Shown here in pieces: positions 12,870 through 25,315 of a DNA stretch of 64,000 nt. Numbering within the stretch: the first letter of the stretch is position 1; each line of letters opens with the position of its first letter. Under the pieces are notes generated by a model that did no database searches, was not told the DNA's origin, and saw only the letters and a list, made by a program, of their open reading frames with translations. The stretch spans positions 8,692,907 through 8,756,906 of the forward strand of contig NC_053118.1 of the NCBI RefSeq assembly GCF_010015445.1. Reading direction: 5' to 3'. This DNA comes from Perca fluviatilis (Eukaryota > Chordata > Actinopteri > Perciformes > Percidae). The position numbers and the translations under genes are program-made.

Positions 12870-14990
12870 AATTAACCTGCAACAAAAGTGAGAGTAACAA
12901 GAATAGGATTAAAAAGTGAGGGAAGAATGTCCCCCTTTTTTCCCTGTTCTGTACGCACATTAGGGACAGAAAGCAAAATTATGTCCTGAGAACGTAAGTG
13001 CCGACCAGCACTTTTCCGTGTGATAAGAGAACAAATGTAGGGAGGTAGCACACCAAGCATCACCTTATAAATAAAGTTATACCAGTGACAGAGCCTACGG
13101 GTCGCCAGAGCAGGCCATCCTACCCAAGAGTACAACTTGCAGTGGTGAGTCCGAGCTTTGCAGTTGGTAATGAACCTCAAGGAAGCACGGTTGGCTGAGT
13201 CAACCATATGAAGACATTGAACAGAGGCATGCATATAAAAAAATCATCATAGTCCAGAACAAATAAAAAAGTAGCAGCCACAAGATGCTTTTTTACATTG
13301 AAAAAGAAACACAACTCAAGAACAACTCAAGCCTCAGCTTTTTTACCAGGTAGGGCACATGAGGCTTAAAGGTGAGGGAGTCATCAATTACAATGCCCAG
13401 GTATTTGTAAGATGTAACCAGTGTTGGGAAGGATACTTTCAAAACGTATTTCGTTACAGAATACAGAATACATGCCCACAAATGTAATTTGTAACGTATT
13501 CCGTTACGTTACTCAATCTGAGTAACGTATTCTGAATACTTGGATTACTTCAGGATTACTTCCACATTGAATTGCGTTTTATAAGTGTAGGAATGCAGCT
13601 ATCACATCCAGCTTACTAAACAGGCCTATAATGGTGTGTTCTTTTTATTCCAACTAGCTGAATGTGTACCTGAACAAGCAGATAGATTATTGTATTGGTA
13701 GTCCCGAACTGCATACTACAAAAATCTAACCGCAGTCTTGCTACCACGAGCTAATTTTAGCTAACGTTAGCTAGCATGTCAAACGGGGCTAGTCAGTCTT
13801 TAACGGCTCTGGAGCTAGTAAATCAGCACGTAGGAGAATGTAAAGTCACACGTCAACGTTAAAATAGCAAGGTGACCAGTAAAACTACAGCAGACGACTA
13901 CACCTGGCTAATAAAAAAAATAGCTTACTTTAAGATGCTTCTTCAGGTTGGAGGTGGAGTAATTTGGACGCTGAAAGCAGGTTGGTTGCTGGCAAGCAGA
14001 GGTTGCACTGCACAGTTATATTTCATTCTCCCTGTTCGTTCTTTAATGTGAAATGCTGTTTGAATTTCCAAGATAGAAACTTATTCCTGTCCTGGCTCTG
14101 TCGTGCCGGTTCCGACTCCCGACTCCATTGTGACTGATCACGCAAATAGCTATTTTTTTCGATTTCATATCGGGGCTTCTGGAAAATGCATAGAGTTGCC
14201 TTAATTTAGTCAGAGTGAATAAACTCGTGTATCGTCATGTAATCCATTGATTTCAACAATGTAACTGTATTCTAAATACCAACGATTTAAATTCTAACTG
14301 TAACGGAATACAGTTACTCATAATTTGTATTCTAAATACGTAACGCCGTTACATGTATTCCGTTACTCCCCAACACTGGATGTAACCACCTGTATTTCAC
14401 TAGCATCAAGAGTGACCACAGAGGGGACATTTTGTGGTCTATTTCTGGAGCCAGTAAACAACATAAGTTCGGTCTTATCTGCATTCAAAACTTTAGCTGA
14501 AGAAGGGTATTTTGGATGACAATAAAAGCATTTTGCAAGTTTTCAATAGACTGTTTAAGAGTTGGAGCAAAGCAGTATATCATGGTATCATCAGCATAAA
14601 AATGGAAATTAGCATGTGAGACATTTTGATTCAGATTATTTATGTAAATGGTAAATAAAAGTAGGGCTAGTACAAAACCCTGTGGTACACCCTTAAGGAT
14701 GGGTAAATTATTCGAATGAAGACCGTCATGTTTAATGCACTAAGTCCACTGAGGTAGTTTTGGAACCAAGCGACTGCTTGCTCTGATAGTCCTGTATTGA
14801 GAAGTCTACATTTTAAAAGATCACAATCTACTGTTTCAAAGGATTTGGACAAATCAATAAACAGTGATGCACAGTGTTGCTTCTTATCACATGCAACAGA
14901 AATGTCATTCACCGCCTTCAGTGCAGCTGTGATGGTGCTATGTTTTTTCTCTAAAACTTGATTGAAAAGCAGATAAAACGTCATTGGTGT
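12870..14990 (-). pseudogene. CR1/L2/Rex-like LINE ORF2 fragment, split by a hAT MITE
   Basis: On the minus strand the order of reverse-transcriptase landmarks is correct: STITAALKAVNDIS and FIDLSKSFETVD (palm, near 14910-14827), a degraded GVPQG block, the catalytic FYADD box (14602-14588), then NADKTELMLFTGS. A 960-bp hAT MITE interrupts next, followed by YKYLGIVIDDSLTFKPH (near 13400) and the C-terminal region RFITNCKARTHHCKLYSWVG...PALATRRL ending near 12872. Several frameshifts and stops are present. The endonuclease domain and 5' end are missing beyond about 14990, the usual 5' truncation of target-primed reverse transcription. The clade assignment within the Jockey superfamily is tentative. 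Confidence 0.8.
13419..14378. mobile_element. hAT MITE nested in LINE, 8-bp TSD
   Basis: The 960-bp element starts CAGTGTTGGGAAG and ends CTCCCCAACACTG, giving an 11-bp terminal inverted repeat with one mismatch. It is flanked by a perfect 8-bp duplication GATGTAAC (13411-13418 and 14379-14386), diagnostic of hAT transposition. Both subterminal zones contain repeated GTATTCCGTTAC-type motifs in both orientations, probably transposase-binding sites. No transposase is encoded. Removing the element and one TSD restores LINE reading across the site, so it inserted after the LINE. Confidence 0.92.
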
Positions 14991-15504
14991 AAAGAAAGTC
15001 TTTAAGTTGTCTTTAAGTTGAAAGAATGATAAAGAGAGCAGCAGACAGGAACAGGCAGCTACAGACAGAGGAGGGGTAGGAGGTGTCGGGCGCGAGAGAG
15101 TAAAAGAACAGCCTGATAATAAGATGAGAGACTGAGAGCAAGAGAGAAAAAGAAAAGTATCTATAGTGAGGGAATGTGAGCTCCTGCCTGTCTGGTTCAC
15201 TGCAGACACCTTTGCCCAGACACTCACCTGCCAATAGTAAATTGAAAACAACTATGCACATAATCCCTGGGAACTAAAAATACCCAGCGCTTTGAAGGCC
15301 TCTCCACCACTGCCTGTCTGTCTCCACAGGCCCAATTCCCAGCAACAGATAAACACACATATACACAACACAGATACATGGTCTTTATGCATTGTGTAAT
15401 GTGGTTATTTAGGCATGGATTTAAACAAAGGCACACATATGCATCTACAGATATTGAAGGATGCAGATTTACATATACCCTGTGCGTACATGGGCCCAAG
15501 AAAA

Positions 15505-16475
15505 GTCATTCACAGAAACCTCGGACAGACCCAGGCTCTTGGTGGGCGTTTGTCTGACGGTGTCGGTTGCGATGAACAGTGGCAATTATAGTCACAATAA
15601 AGATAATGGAACGATGACTAAAAATAGTAGTTGTAGTAGTTCATGGCGTAGCGGGGCACTGCAGGTCATAGCAGGGTGTAGCAGGGCGCCAAGCAGGACC
15701 ACGGCGGCAGCTGCAACCATGATTTAGGTGCCATACTAATCCAAGAAAAACTGCAAGGCCAGAAAACATAAGAACTCCGGGGGATAAGCACCCCAGAGCT
15801 AAGTTAGTAACAAGCATTTCTGGGGCATGAGTGCACACAGATGGAAAGAGAGAGGAGAGAGGAGCTCAGTGTGTCAAAGGAAGTCCCCAGGCAGTCTAAA
15901 ACTATAACAGCATAACTAAGAGCTGGTCCAAGGCACACCTGAGCCAGCTCTATAAGGGCTGGTAGATGAATCTGACGACTATGAAGAGAAGTAGAGAAAA
16001 GAAGGGGTGCCGTGTCTGAAGCTATACACCCTCCCCCGCCGGTCTAGGCGAACACTGCAACTCCTCAATCCCTAACTAAAAGCTTTATCAGAGAAGAGAG
16101 TTTAAAGTTTACTCTTAAATGTGGTGACGGTATCTGCCTCCCGAACCCAGAATGGGAGCTGGTTCCACAGGAGAGGAGACTGATAGCTAAAGGCTCTGGC
16201 TCCCATTCTACTTTTAGAGACTCTAGGAACAGGGACTCTACATTCTGGGAGTGCAGTGCTCTAGTGGGACAATAAGGTACTATTAGCTCATTAAGATCTG
16301 ATGGTGCCTGACCATTAAGAGCTATGTAGGTCAAGAGAAAGATTTTAAATTCAATCCTGGATTTTACAGGAAGCCAATGCAGGGAAGGTATTACAGGAGA
16401 AATATGATCTCTTTTCTTAGTTCTTGTCAGTACATGTGCTGCGGCATTCTGGATCAGAGTTCACATTTGGCAGCA
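15505..16475 (-). pseudogene. CR1/L2/Rex-like LINE, C-terminus plus 3' UTR
   Basis: The minus strand encodes LIQNAAAHVLTRTKKRDHIS, then SLHWLPVKSRIEFKI, then YIALNGQAPSDLNELI. This is the characteristic C-terminus of Jockey-superfamily LINE reverse transcriptases (LQNAAAR.LT...H..P.L..LHWLPV..R..FK). About 500 bp of 3' UTR follow, including GGCACCTAAATCATGGTTGC, a run of CTGCTACACCCTGC-type repeats and GTCTGTCCGAGG near the end. The same 3' UTR recurs on the plus strand at about 30030-31172. The copy is 5'-truncated at about 16475. It is a different family from the LINE at 12.9-15.0 kb. Confidence 0.75.
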
Positions 16476-16479
16476 ATAT

Positions 16480-17543
16480 TGTTTTGCATTTAGCTACAAT
16501 GTGATGTTTTGCAGTTTGCACTAATTGGGAGAATGTTAATTATGGCGTTATGAGGTAATCATTTGTTTTGTATTTGTTCTTTTGGCCCAGCAGAGCCTGC
16601 ACAACAGGATGCAAGGTCTGTCATGATTCAACAATTAGACAGCAAGTCCTTTCTTCTTTAGTATCTCAATATTTGGTCTGTATACTGTACTGTATGCTCA
16701 TGTTACAAGGCAAAATACAGTTATTAACCCTTAAAGTAAAGCATCCTTCGTGTGTTCTGTCATATGGCAATAGCTTGTTTACATTGATTCCAACCAAACA
16801 ACTAATCAAACCTGATATTGTAAGCTAATAGGATAGGATAATAACATATTACATGCTTTGAATTCCTTATATATGCAGTGTTCTAAGCAGCCTGGATGGA
16901 ACGCAGCAGCTGATACAACACTAATTATAACCATGAGAGACTTGAGACTTGGATTCTAGATCAAAGACTTAAGACTTGACTTGGACTCTAGCTGAAAGAC
17001 TTGTGAGCACCTTTGGGCCCTGCACTTCCTGACATTATCACACTACTGGCATTGGCAGAAGTCTGCGGTTTCCAAGTGCCATTCTAGTTATCTATACTAC
17101 TGAGTAATTTTCTATAGAATGGCATCTTATTGAGATTATCATATATTTTGAATAATTCCTATAATCAAGAACAGTAAATAAAATATTGTAAATGTTAAAA
17201 ATCTCTCCAGACAAAAATGTCATTATTGGATGATTTTCAAACCCTTGTTTTAACATCCAATGCCAATGCATGCTTTCTACAATATCTGCACATCGTAACA
17301 ATAGTTGAGGTTATGGAAAGCTCATGGGTAAAGTCAATAAAAAGGCAAAAGTTAATTGCAGGTCTGTGACAGGGCACAAACTGATACATGCTCTTCAAAA
17401 CCCTCTGTAGAGTTCTCTTTTAATATATAATAGTACCCCTGTAAAAGTTTGATGTTCATTTGGACTGACGTTAAACTTGGCATGATGAAGGATGTTGAAT
17501 GCTTGCTGGGATGGCTCACTTCCACTGGCAATTAGACAGCATG

Positions 17544-17544
<1 letters not shown>
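16480..17544. other. No gene; hAT-like CAAGTC motifs
   Basis: No exon is recognised. Around 16935-17010 there is a cluster of GACTTGAGACTTGG / AAGACTTGACTTGGACTC motifs like the subterminal repeats of the hAT element at 22659-24212. It may be a relic end of the same family, but no terminal sequence or TSD was found. Confidence 0.4.

Positions 17545-17635
<91 letters not shown>
17545..17635. repeat. (CA)n microsatellite, 91 bp
   Basis: A pure CA dinucleotide tract, flanked by GACAGCATGG and CTCGACC. It is noncoding. Confidence 0.98.
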
Positions 17636-17637
<2 letters not shown>

Positions 17638-17639
17638 CG

Positions 17640-18838
17640 ACCAACCTGTTGCATAACCCAAGGCACCAGCACAGCCAGCAACACTGTACAAACTCTCATC
17701 CAGCATGTGAGCAGCCGCACCATAGCCCAGCACCAAACAACCTCCTCCCCCTCCTCCTGCACTCCTGTTAAGACTATCATCTTACACAGGACTTGTGCCG
17801 TTGCTGTAAACAATACAGTGCTGGAGGAACTTGTTATTCTTTTAACTCTCTCACTCAATTGCTGTCTTTCCCTCCCTTTTGTTACACAATGCTGCTTGGC
17901 CACAGTGGCTGAGCAGTTCAAATGGCAGCAGCGTCCAGGTCTTGCGTAAGTGAACAGAGAGCGGGCTCAACAACAACCCTGTGGTGAGGTCCGTCACTCA
18001 GGCAAATACCCAGAGGTCTTAAAAGTTTTCAGCTCTCCCTGCAGCTGCCTTCCCTCACTCCATCACAGGAAGAGAGGATTTCAGCTGAATATGGAAGATC
18101 CAGATTAAGAATTGGAGACAAAAACAAGTCTGGGCTGCAGTCATCACAGTCGAACGCTGGTACTTAACAGCAATGCAGAATGACAGTTAGTTACCATGCC
18201 GTCTATTTGCAGCAACACAGCAATAACACCATGACTGCAATTTCTATTGCTGCCCTGAAAACTACAAAAAATCTAGAACTAGTAGTAGAGAACTACACAA
18301 TCCATCATAGTGAAAATAACATGAGCTGAATAAAACACAAGGCTAAGAAAGAGTTTTTGCTACTGAAGAGCAGAAGACTCTCAGTTCCACTTTGCCTGGA
18401 TATGATAGAAATAGTGCAAAATGTGAAAACTAGAATTACCGCCTTGCAGTTGTATGCCTTGCAGGTAACATCCATGTCTGTCCAGACTCATATAATATTT
18501 GAACAAATGTAATAAAAGGCATTAAGTTTATTTTTTGGTGAGTTGGAAGTTATCACTACAATGATGTGTGATTCCAGTAAGAAACATGAGGCTTAGGGTT
18601 CCACAATGATTGGGATTTATAAAACAGAATCAGGCATACGTGCGGCTTAATGAATCTCAGCAAAAGAATGTGTAAGCACATTTTTGTCTTGTGTACATAG
18701 AGTTTTAGTTGTGAATCTATACAGTTTTATGCATTTGGCCCCCAGAAATCTCCAGGGCTTTAACTGGAGATTGTGTTTAGATAATTAAAGGCCTTCAGAG
18801 CCTTCTTACTTAAAGAGTCTTCCTAGATTATGACTAGT
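17640..18838. other. No gene recognised
   Basis: This is noncoding sequence. I see no exon, RNA gene or element edge until the L1 tail at 18841. Confidence 0.5.
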
Positions 18839-18840
18839 CT

Positions 18841-21375
18841 TTTTTTTAAATTTTTTATATTTTCGTATCATACAAAACAGACAAACACAGTTGAACAAGA
18901 ACAACAACCCTCTTCCACCCCCCACCCCCCACAGTAATAAGGACTCACACATTGCCTAGTCGCTTTCCTCTACTTGTTGTGAAGCTGAGGTCATTAGGAC
19001 TGATACTTGTGCTGTTGCATTTTTCCATAGGTCTATAGTCGATGACTTGGCTTTGTTAATCCTTGCTATGTCCAGAAAGTACGCCAACCACTGTTTTATA
19101 CAAAGCGAGTGGGGGAGGGAGCCAGCACTGAGCTATCATTTTCTTGGTTGCGGTTGATCCAGCTAGCCAAATTTTCTTCTGTCTCCCAAGTAGGTGTAAT
19201 TTAGAGTCATCATTAAGTAACAAAACAATCGGGTCAGCAGGAATTCAACATCCTATTACATCAGATATTAATGATGTTGTTTTATTCCAAAACTCATGCA
19301 CCTGCTCACACTCCCTGATCATGTGCAAGAAAGTTCCAGTTTGTTCAGGTTGGCAGAACGTGCAATAGGGAGTAGGAATGGCTTTAGAGACGTATCTTTT
19401 CTGAGGAGTCCAATATGTCCTATGGCATATGTTGAAGTGGATCTGCTGGTGATTTGGGTTCTTGGAACAGTGGGAAATGTCCCAAACTGTCTCCCAATTT
19501 ATCGCGTTCCCCTCCGGTCTCAGCTCTCGCTCCCATTTCTTTAGTATTGGGAGTTCTCCTACAGATACTTGCATCAGTTTAGCATAAATCCTGGACACTA
19601 ATCCTCTCACCGGAGAATCAACAAGCCATTTAATGATTGGGTGCATCTCAAGACTGTTCCCCCATGGTACTCCGTAATATTTTAGGGCTGATCTTAAGCG
19701 AAGATAAAGGAAGAAGGATGCCCTAGGGACCTCAAAGCCAGCTCTCAGGTTTTCAAAACTTAACATACCTTCATCATTGAATAGTTGGTATAAATACCTC
19801 TGTCACTCCACTGGTTATAAACAAAAGGTTTGTTACCAGACATTAAGTGTCTGTTGTGCCAAATTGGGGTGTTCAAATGCCACTTATTGGTGTAGCGTAG
19901 TTGCTCCTCGACCTGTTTAAAGTTGGTCAATGTGTTGGTGATAATATGGCCATAGGCTAGCATACATATTTTTGGACACACACCTGTAAAGGCAAGGTCT
20001 TGCAGTCTTAGACTTCCAGTGAGGTTTTGCTCTATTTCTCTTCATCGGACCGTAGATGAGGGGTCCATCCACACTCTGAGGGCCCGTAGTTGAAAAGCTC
20101 TGTGGTACACTTTAAGGTTGGGGAGGGCCAGGCCTCCCGTGTTTGTGGTATGTTGCAGGGTAGAGTATTTTAGCCTAGGTTGTTTATTATTCCAAATATA
20201 CTGCCGAATTACGGTATCAACTTTCTTCCAGAAATGTATTGGTGGGGGTAAGGGGATCATTGTACTTAAGAAATTCACACGAGGAACTATGTTCATTTTA
20301 ACGACAGCAATCCTGGACCGTAGCAATGCCGGCAGCGCAGACTAATTGGCCAGATCTCTTTGAACACTACTTAGTATAGTTTCACATTTGCCCTGGACAA
20401 CTTGCTGTAGCGATGCGTGAATGGTGATGCCCAAATATGTAATTTTGCTTTTGGGTTGGTATTGTATCACTAATAGCTGATGTCACCTGTCCGTTGTTCA
20501 ACAGAAGATTAGATTTATTCCAGTTGATTTTATAGCTGGAGATTGAGCCAAATTCGTTAAAGATCTTAAGAATTTTTGGGAGTCCTCAAGGTCAGAGATG
20601 TACAGCAAAACATCATCTGCAAATAACGATATTGAGTTGTTATTGGATTTAATCTGGACATTACATATTTTATTTTGCCTTATGGCTTGGGCTAACAGTT
20701 CAAGAGAGATCGCAAATAGCATGGGAGATAGCGGGCATCCCTGTCGTGAGCCCCGTGTGACCGGGAATGGCTGTGAGTGGAGGCCATTGGTTGAGATTAT
20801 GGCTGTGGGATTCGCATATAAAGTACGTACCATGTCAATGAATTTGGCTCCCAAACCAAGCCTCTGCATTACTTACTACAAGTAATTCCACTCTAAGCGG
20901 TCAAAAGCCTTTTCCGCATCCAGTGATAAAACTGTTGCTGTTGTTGGAAGGTTTTTGGCTTCTTCTATTACATGGAATAATCTGTGTATATTGTCTGCAG
21001 CGTGATGCTTTGGTATAAACCCTGATTGGTCAGGGTGGACTAGCTTCTCAATAAAGCGTTCTAGGTGTAGTGCCAAGACTTTGGAATATAGCTTAATATC
21101 CGTCTCAATGAGGCTGATGGGCCTGTAGTTTGAGCACTCCGTGGGATCTTTGCCCTTTTTGTGTATGACCGAAATTAGTGCAGTGTTGGTTTGTTAATTA
21201 AAGGTGCCCCTCTCTATGGCCGAGGTTAAAGTTTGTAAGATGGTAGGTCCTAGTATGTCAAAGTATTGTAGCAGAAGTTCTGATGGAATTCCGTCCAACC
21301 CCTGTGTTTTCCCTTTCTTGGCTGTTTTTAACGCTAATTTAAGCCCTGTCCCCAGCTGAGAGTCACCTATTCTCG
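18841..21375 (-). pseudogene. L1-clade LINE ORF2 fragment
   Basis: This is a long, 5'-truncated L1-type retrotransposon on the minus strand. In order it shows GKTQGLDGIPSELL (near 21290), KKGKDPTECSNYRPISLIET (near 21160-21100), LVHPDQSGFIPKHHAADNIH, VLSLDAEKAFDRLEW (first palm aspartate, near 20900), GSRQGCPLSPMLFAISLELL, and SISLFADDVLLYISD (catalytic FADD at 20623-20612). Thumb and C-terminal regions follow, including WKKVDTVIRQYIWNNKQPRL and a CTFCQ...TFLHMIRECE zinc-knuckle-like motif near 19340. Multiple frameshifts and stops are present. A plus-strand T run at 18841 is the poly(A) end. The endonuclease and ORF1 are missing. I did not find a clear target-site duplication. Confidence 0.88.
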
Positions 21376-22650
21376 GATAACTGAACCACCAGCTACCGCT
21401 GACCTGAAGGAGCACCATGCAGGGCACCAGAGGCGGTGTTGAGGAACTCTGTTGCGGCTCAACACATCAACTAAATGCTGCTGATACGACAGAGGTCTGT
21501 AGCGGCTTAAACAACTAGCAATCGCCGCTCTATAGCACGGAGCTCCTCTTCAACGTTTGTTTTTACCGCTAGTTACTAAAGGTATGCTACATTCAAGAGA
21601 CCATGGGATGTTACTGTACGTTACTCAGCAACAGTTGAAAATACAGGCAAGGTTGCGCAATAACATTAAAATGATTTGAACTTATAGCGAGGAACGAGAA
21701 TTGAATTTGCTACCTGTATGTGTGAAAACAGATTTATCTCACGCATCCGTTTTTTTGTTGTTGAATATATAGCCCCTTGTGTGTGTCTGTGTGTGTGCGT
21801 ATGAGTCAAAATAAAATAAAGTTAAAACTTGTTTAGAACAATTTCTTTGTCATCTGCAGATTGATTTTAAGTAGGGGGAGAAAAAAAACGATTTAAATCT
21901 TAAATCGGATTTGTTTTTGAAAAAGGGGATTTTATTTTTAGGCCATATCGCCCAGCCCTAGATGTATATCAGGTTTTGCAGACAACACAAGACTTATTAA
22001 AGTTAACATGATGTATCTAAGCTCAAGTTTAACTGCTATAGAAAATGAATACAGAATGCATGTCACAGTTTCTAACACTGTACAGTATATTCACTTTGAG
22101 GGATCAGTATGAGTATTTACTGTCTGTAGCCCTGTATAGCCCAATAGCTGAGCCATGCTTTAACTCTGGCAGGGTTGGGGGCTCAACTCCAACTGGGATC
22201 ATCACTTATGCTTGAAATACAGATCTTCAAACTGCAAAAAACTGTCCTCTAACAGTGGTTACAGTCTGCAGCTTATTCGTACCTCTACAGACAGAAACAC
22301 TGTATGAGTAGGGTATGTATGGATTTATCTAACTCTGGGGGATACGGTGAATAAGCTAAAGTCCAAATAAGTCGGCGTGTTCCTTTAAAAAAGCGGATGT
22401 TGAGGAGACTGTGGAAGAAAGGAATCCTCTTTTCCCCCCATCAAGTTGTTTTAATGTTATTTGTCCACGTCTTAAATGTCTACAACTGAACTGTCAACAC
22501 TGTGATGAGGATGACCAGCGCAGGACCACGGAGTGAGCTGGTCGTGTGAACGGAGGGGAGCAGCGGAGCCAAAGGACTACAGGTAGGCCCATCAATTTTC
22601 ACTGTGGCCTGGCAAGCCGAGTGTTTAGCTCTGATTCATATGCACGGGCA
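21376..22650. other. No gene; partial hAT-like MITE end
   Basis: About 21885-21961 ends GGCCATATCGCCCAGCCCTA, the terminus of the fish repeat family also present at 57126-57491. A small G-rich, AG/GT-containing segment at about 22540-22585 resembles an untranslated exon with a GT donor, but nothing supports it. No coding region is seen. Confidence 0.4.
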
Positions 22651-22658
22651 GCCTAAAC

Positions 22659-24212
22659 CAGAGATGTTCACAAGTCATTTTTTGGAAGTCCAAGTCGAGT
22701 CTCAAGTCTTTGAGCTTGAGTCCAAGGTAAGTCTCAAGTCTTTGAGGGGCAAGTTCAAGTCAAGTCTCAAGTCTATTGCCACGAGTCCAAGTCAAGTTTC
22801 AAGTCTCTGGCCATCTGATCTGTCCCTAACACTGTATTGTTAAATCTTATGAATTCAAAGCATGTCATGTAGCTACCATCCATACAGTACAGTATCAAAA
22901 TCAGTTGTAGGATAACTTTATGGGGTCTTCTTAACACATCCCTCCAGCCCTCGAACTTGGTGAAATATTAACCAAAGTCTGTCACATCACATGGATACAA
23001 CTATAAAGATACAATTTGCCTATTTGCATTAGCACAACACTTTGCGATGGTTAGCTTGTTACCTGTGACGATATATGCTAAATGTAAAATCTCTCAAAAA
23101 AATGTCTAATGTCAAAGTGGAAATCAAGAGAATAGTGGCAGCGCCACACCAGTTACAGAACAACATGCATCTCAGTGTCAGTCCAAATTACACACAATAA
23201 GCAGTTTGAACTCACTGATGTAATTCCATTCATTTTCTAAGTGTTAGTACGCTCAGAGAAACTGAGTCCAGCGCAAGGGAGATGAGACTCAGAGGAGGAG
23301 AGGTTAGTGAGGCCAGGGTCTCCACGGCAGATGACCACTGCACCAAACATGGATTATATAATGAAATAGTAAATAGGCCTACTGTAACATAAATGTGTGC
23401 AGAATTAAGACAGTCAAGATGGCCAAGTGTTTGGTGAACTGGGTAAACCTTGTTCACTTAATAGCCTACAAATCATCCACGGGATCAATTACGCATCACA
23501 TGAGTTTGCCCATCCAACACACCGTTTGTTCCTGGGGAGATGGATCCGTGCGTCCTGCCTCCTGTGCGCCATGGATATCTGAGCCTCAGCAACTACTAAC
23601 TATAAAGATACAATTTGCCTGTTCCCAGCATTAGCACAACAGTTTGCGATGGTTAGCTTGTTACCTGTGACGATATATGCTAAATGTAACGTCTCTTTTC
23701 ACATTAGCAAGTGACTGATCTGGGTGCGTTTTGAGATGCCTGATGAAGTTCGACGTTGTTGATCCGGCATAATTTATCTTGGTGCAACACACTGGCTCAT
23801 ATCACCTTGCATGTAGCTGTTCGCACAAGTTATTGAAACCCAAAACTAATGACAAAGCCACAACTCCGAGAGGACTTGGTGTCACCATCCTCAATGCATT
23901 TTTTGATATGTGAGTGTGCGCACATAAGGCATAGCGCATGCGTTATGTTGCACATTATGGAAAAGGGCGGGGGACATGCAGCTCGTCATACGTTTCCTCA
24001 ACGTATATGCGCCAATAAAAGAAATACATGAATAAATTTAGATTAAAAAAGCAATAATTGCATGAAAACAGGTTATTGATGAGTCACGAAGCTCGAGTCC
24101 GAGTCAAGTCTGAAGTCATTTGGGTCGAGTCGCAACTCAAGTCTGAAGTCAGCTGTATGTGCGACTTAAGTGCAACTTGAGTCCGAGTCTCAGACTCGAG
24201 TCCCCATCTCTG
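22659..24212. mobile_element. hAT-like non-autonomous element, 8-bp TSD
   Basis: The element is 1554 bp with ends CAGAGATG...CATCTCTG and a perfect 8-bp flanking duplication GCCTAAAC (22651-22658 and 24213-24220). Each end carries a dense array of CAAGTC/GAGTC motifs over about 150 bp (near 22670-22805 and 24080-24200), in the style of hAT subterminal transposase-binding repeats. The interior has no transposase. It contains an internal direct duplication, about 22995-23090 against 23598-23690, sharing AAGATACAATTTGCCT, TGCGATGGTTAGCTTGTTAC and GACGATATATGCTAAATG. Confidence 0.88.
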
Positions 24213-24220
24213 GCCTAAAC

Positions 24221-25020
24221 TCTGGAAGCCCTTAGACATAACTATACAGTAGTATTACGTTTTCCTAGGGTTGTGGTTATGCTGGGAAAAACAAATAGGG
24301 GAAGGTCTGCAAGACAAACACTTTTTCCCACTTGATCTGATGTAGGTTTCTGTATGATGACGTTGCTTCAATACAGTACAGTACCGTATAGTACAGTAAC
24401 TATACAAAGTAACTATATAAAGTACAGTGGTTGGCACAGTCCCATGTTTGGAGAAACACACAGGAAGCTAAGCAATGTATGCTGTGGTCGCCACGTTAGG
24501 TCGGATCCAAAAAAGTTGGTTATTGTGTGACTTTTGTTCTAACTAACCGATCGAGGCAGTGTTAGCCCCCTGTTCTGCGAGGTAAAATTACTGTTTTTGT
24601 CAAAGGACTAGTGGCTTTGAATAGAGCGATATGTATCGCTGTGGACCGGGGTACCAACAAAATGTTTTTAGCCACCTAAAAAAGGACCACCTAAAGAGGT
24701 AGTTTAAAGTGTAACTACCGTTTTTTTCAACCTGGACCCTATTTTCCTATGTTTTTGTGACTAAGTGACTGATGGGAACAACAATCTTTGACACTGGTCC
24801 AGTATTAAGCAAGATCGCTGCCGTCAGCAGGGGTGAAACAATCTACAATGTAAGTTAATATGGCAATTGTGAAGCTTGTATTTAACTTCACTGAAATGAA
24901 AATATGTTGGCTCTATACATGCTAAAAGTATTGTTTTTTTTAAATGGAGTCTGGTGGGTTTAGCGCTAGCGACGTCAGAACTGTTTCTAGTTAGACAGAT
25001 AGGTCTTTACGCAACACTAA
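24221..25020. other. No gene; probable DNA-transposon sequence
   Basis: No exon is recognised. The block from about 24700 (GTGTAACTACCGTTTTTTTC, CAACCTGGACCCTATTTTCC, GGGAACAACAATCTTTGA) looks like a dispersed fish repeat, probably continuing to about 25315. I could not define both ends. Confidence 0.4.
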
Positions 25021-25192
25021 ATTGTACTGTATTGTAGTGTGTGATGTATATTCGTGTAGTCTGTCGGTGTCTGATGTAAGGACTATTTGTTTGTGTCATA
25101 TGTCTGATGTCATAAAGTGCCTTGCGATTGTGCCGCAAACCTAACTGCCCCATGGGGACAATAAAGTTATCTACTACTACTACTATGTAACT
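25021..25192 (+). mobile_element. LINE 3' end with (TAC)n tail
   Basis: The segment ends GGGGACAATAAAGTTATC followed by a short CTA/TAC microsatellite. This AATAAAG-plus-microsatellite terminus is typical of fish CR1/L2/Rex-like LINEs; compare GAGACAATAAAGGCGTATC at about 53375-53400. No coding part is preserved, so only the 3' UTR is inferred. Confidence 0.45.
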
Positions 25193-25203
25193 TTTAGCTG
25201 CAG

Positions 25204-25300
25204 CTGTAGTTCCAATGAGACAATCTGTAGGGGGACCGAAGCGCGCAAGTAGCGCAAGCTGTAGTTCCAATGAGACAACCTGTAGGGGGACCGAAAAAGG
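25204..25300. repeat. 55-bp tandem duplication
   Basis: CTGTAGTTCCAATGAGACAA followed by a TGTAGGGGGACCGAA block occurs at 25204 and again 55 bp later at 25259, with one substitution visible. It lies at the edge of the repeat block that starts near 24700. Confidence 0.8.
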
Positions 25301-25315
25301 GAAAAGTTACATAGT

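Noticed and set aside
22540..22600. Possible untranslated first exon with a GTAGGC donor
   Set aside because: A single splice-like motif without promoter, coding continuation or conserved feature.
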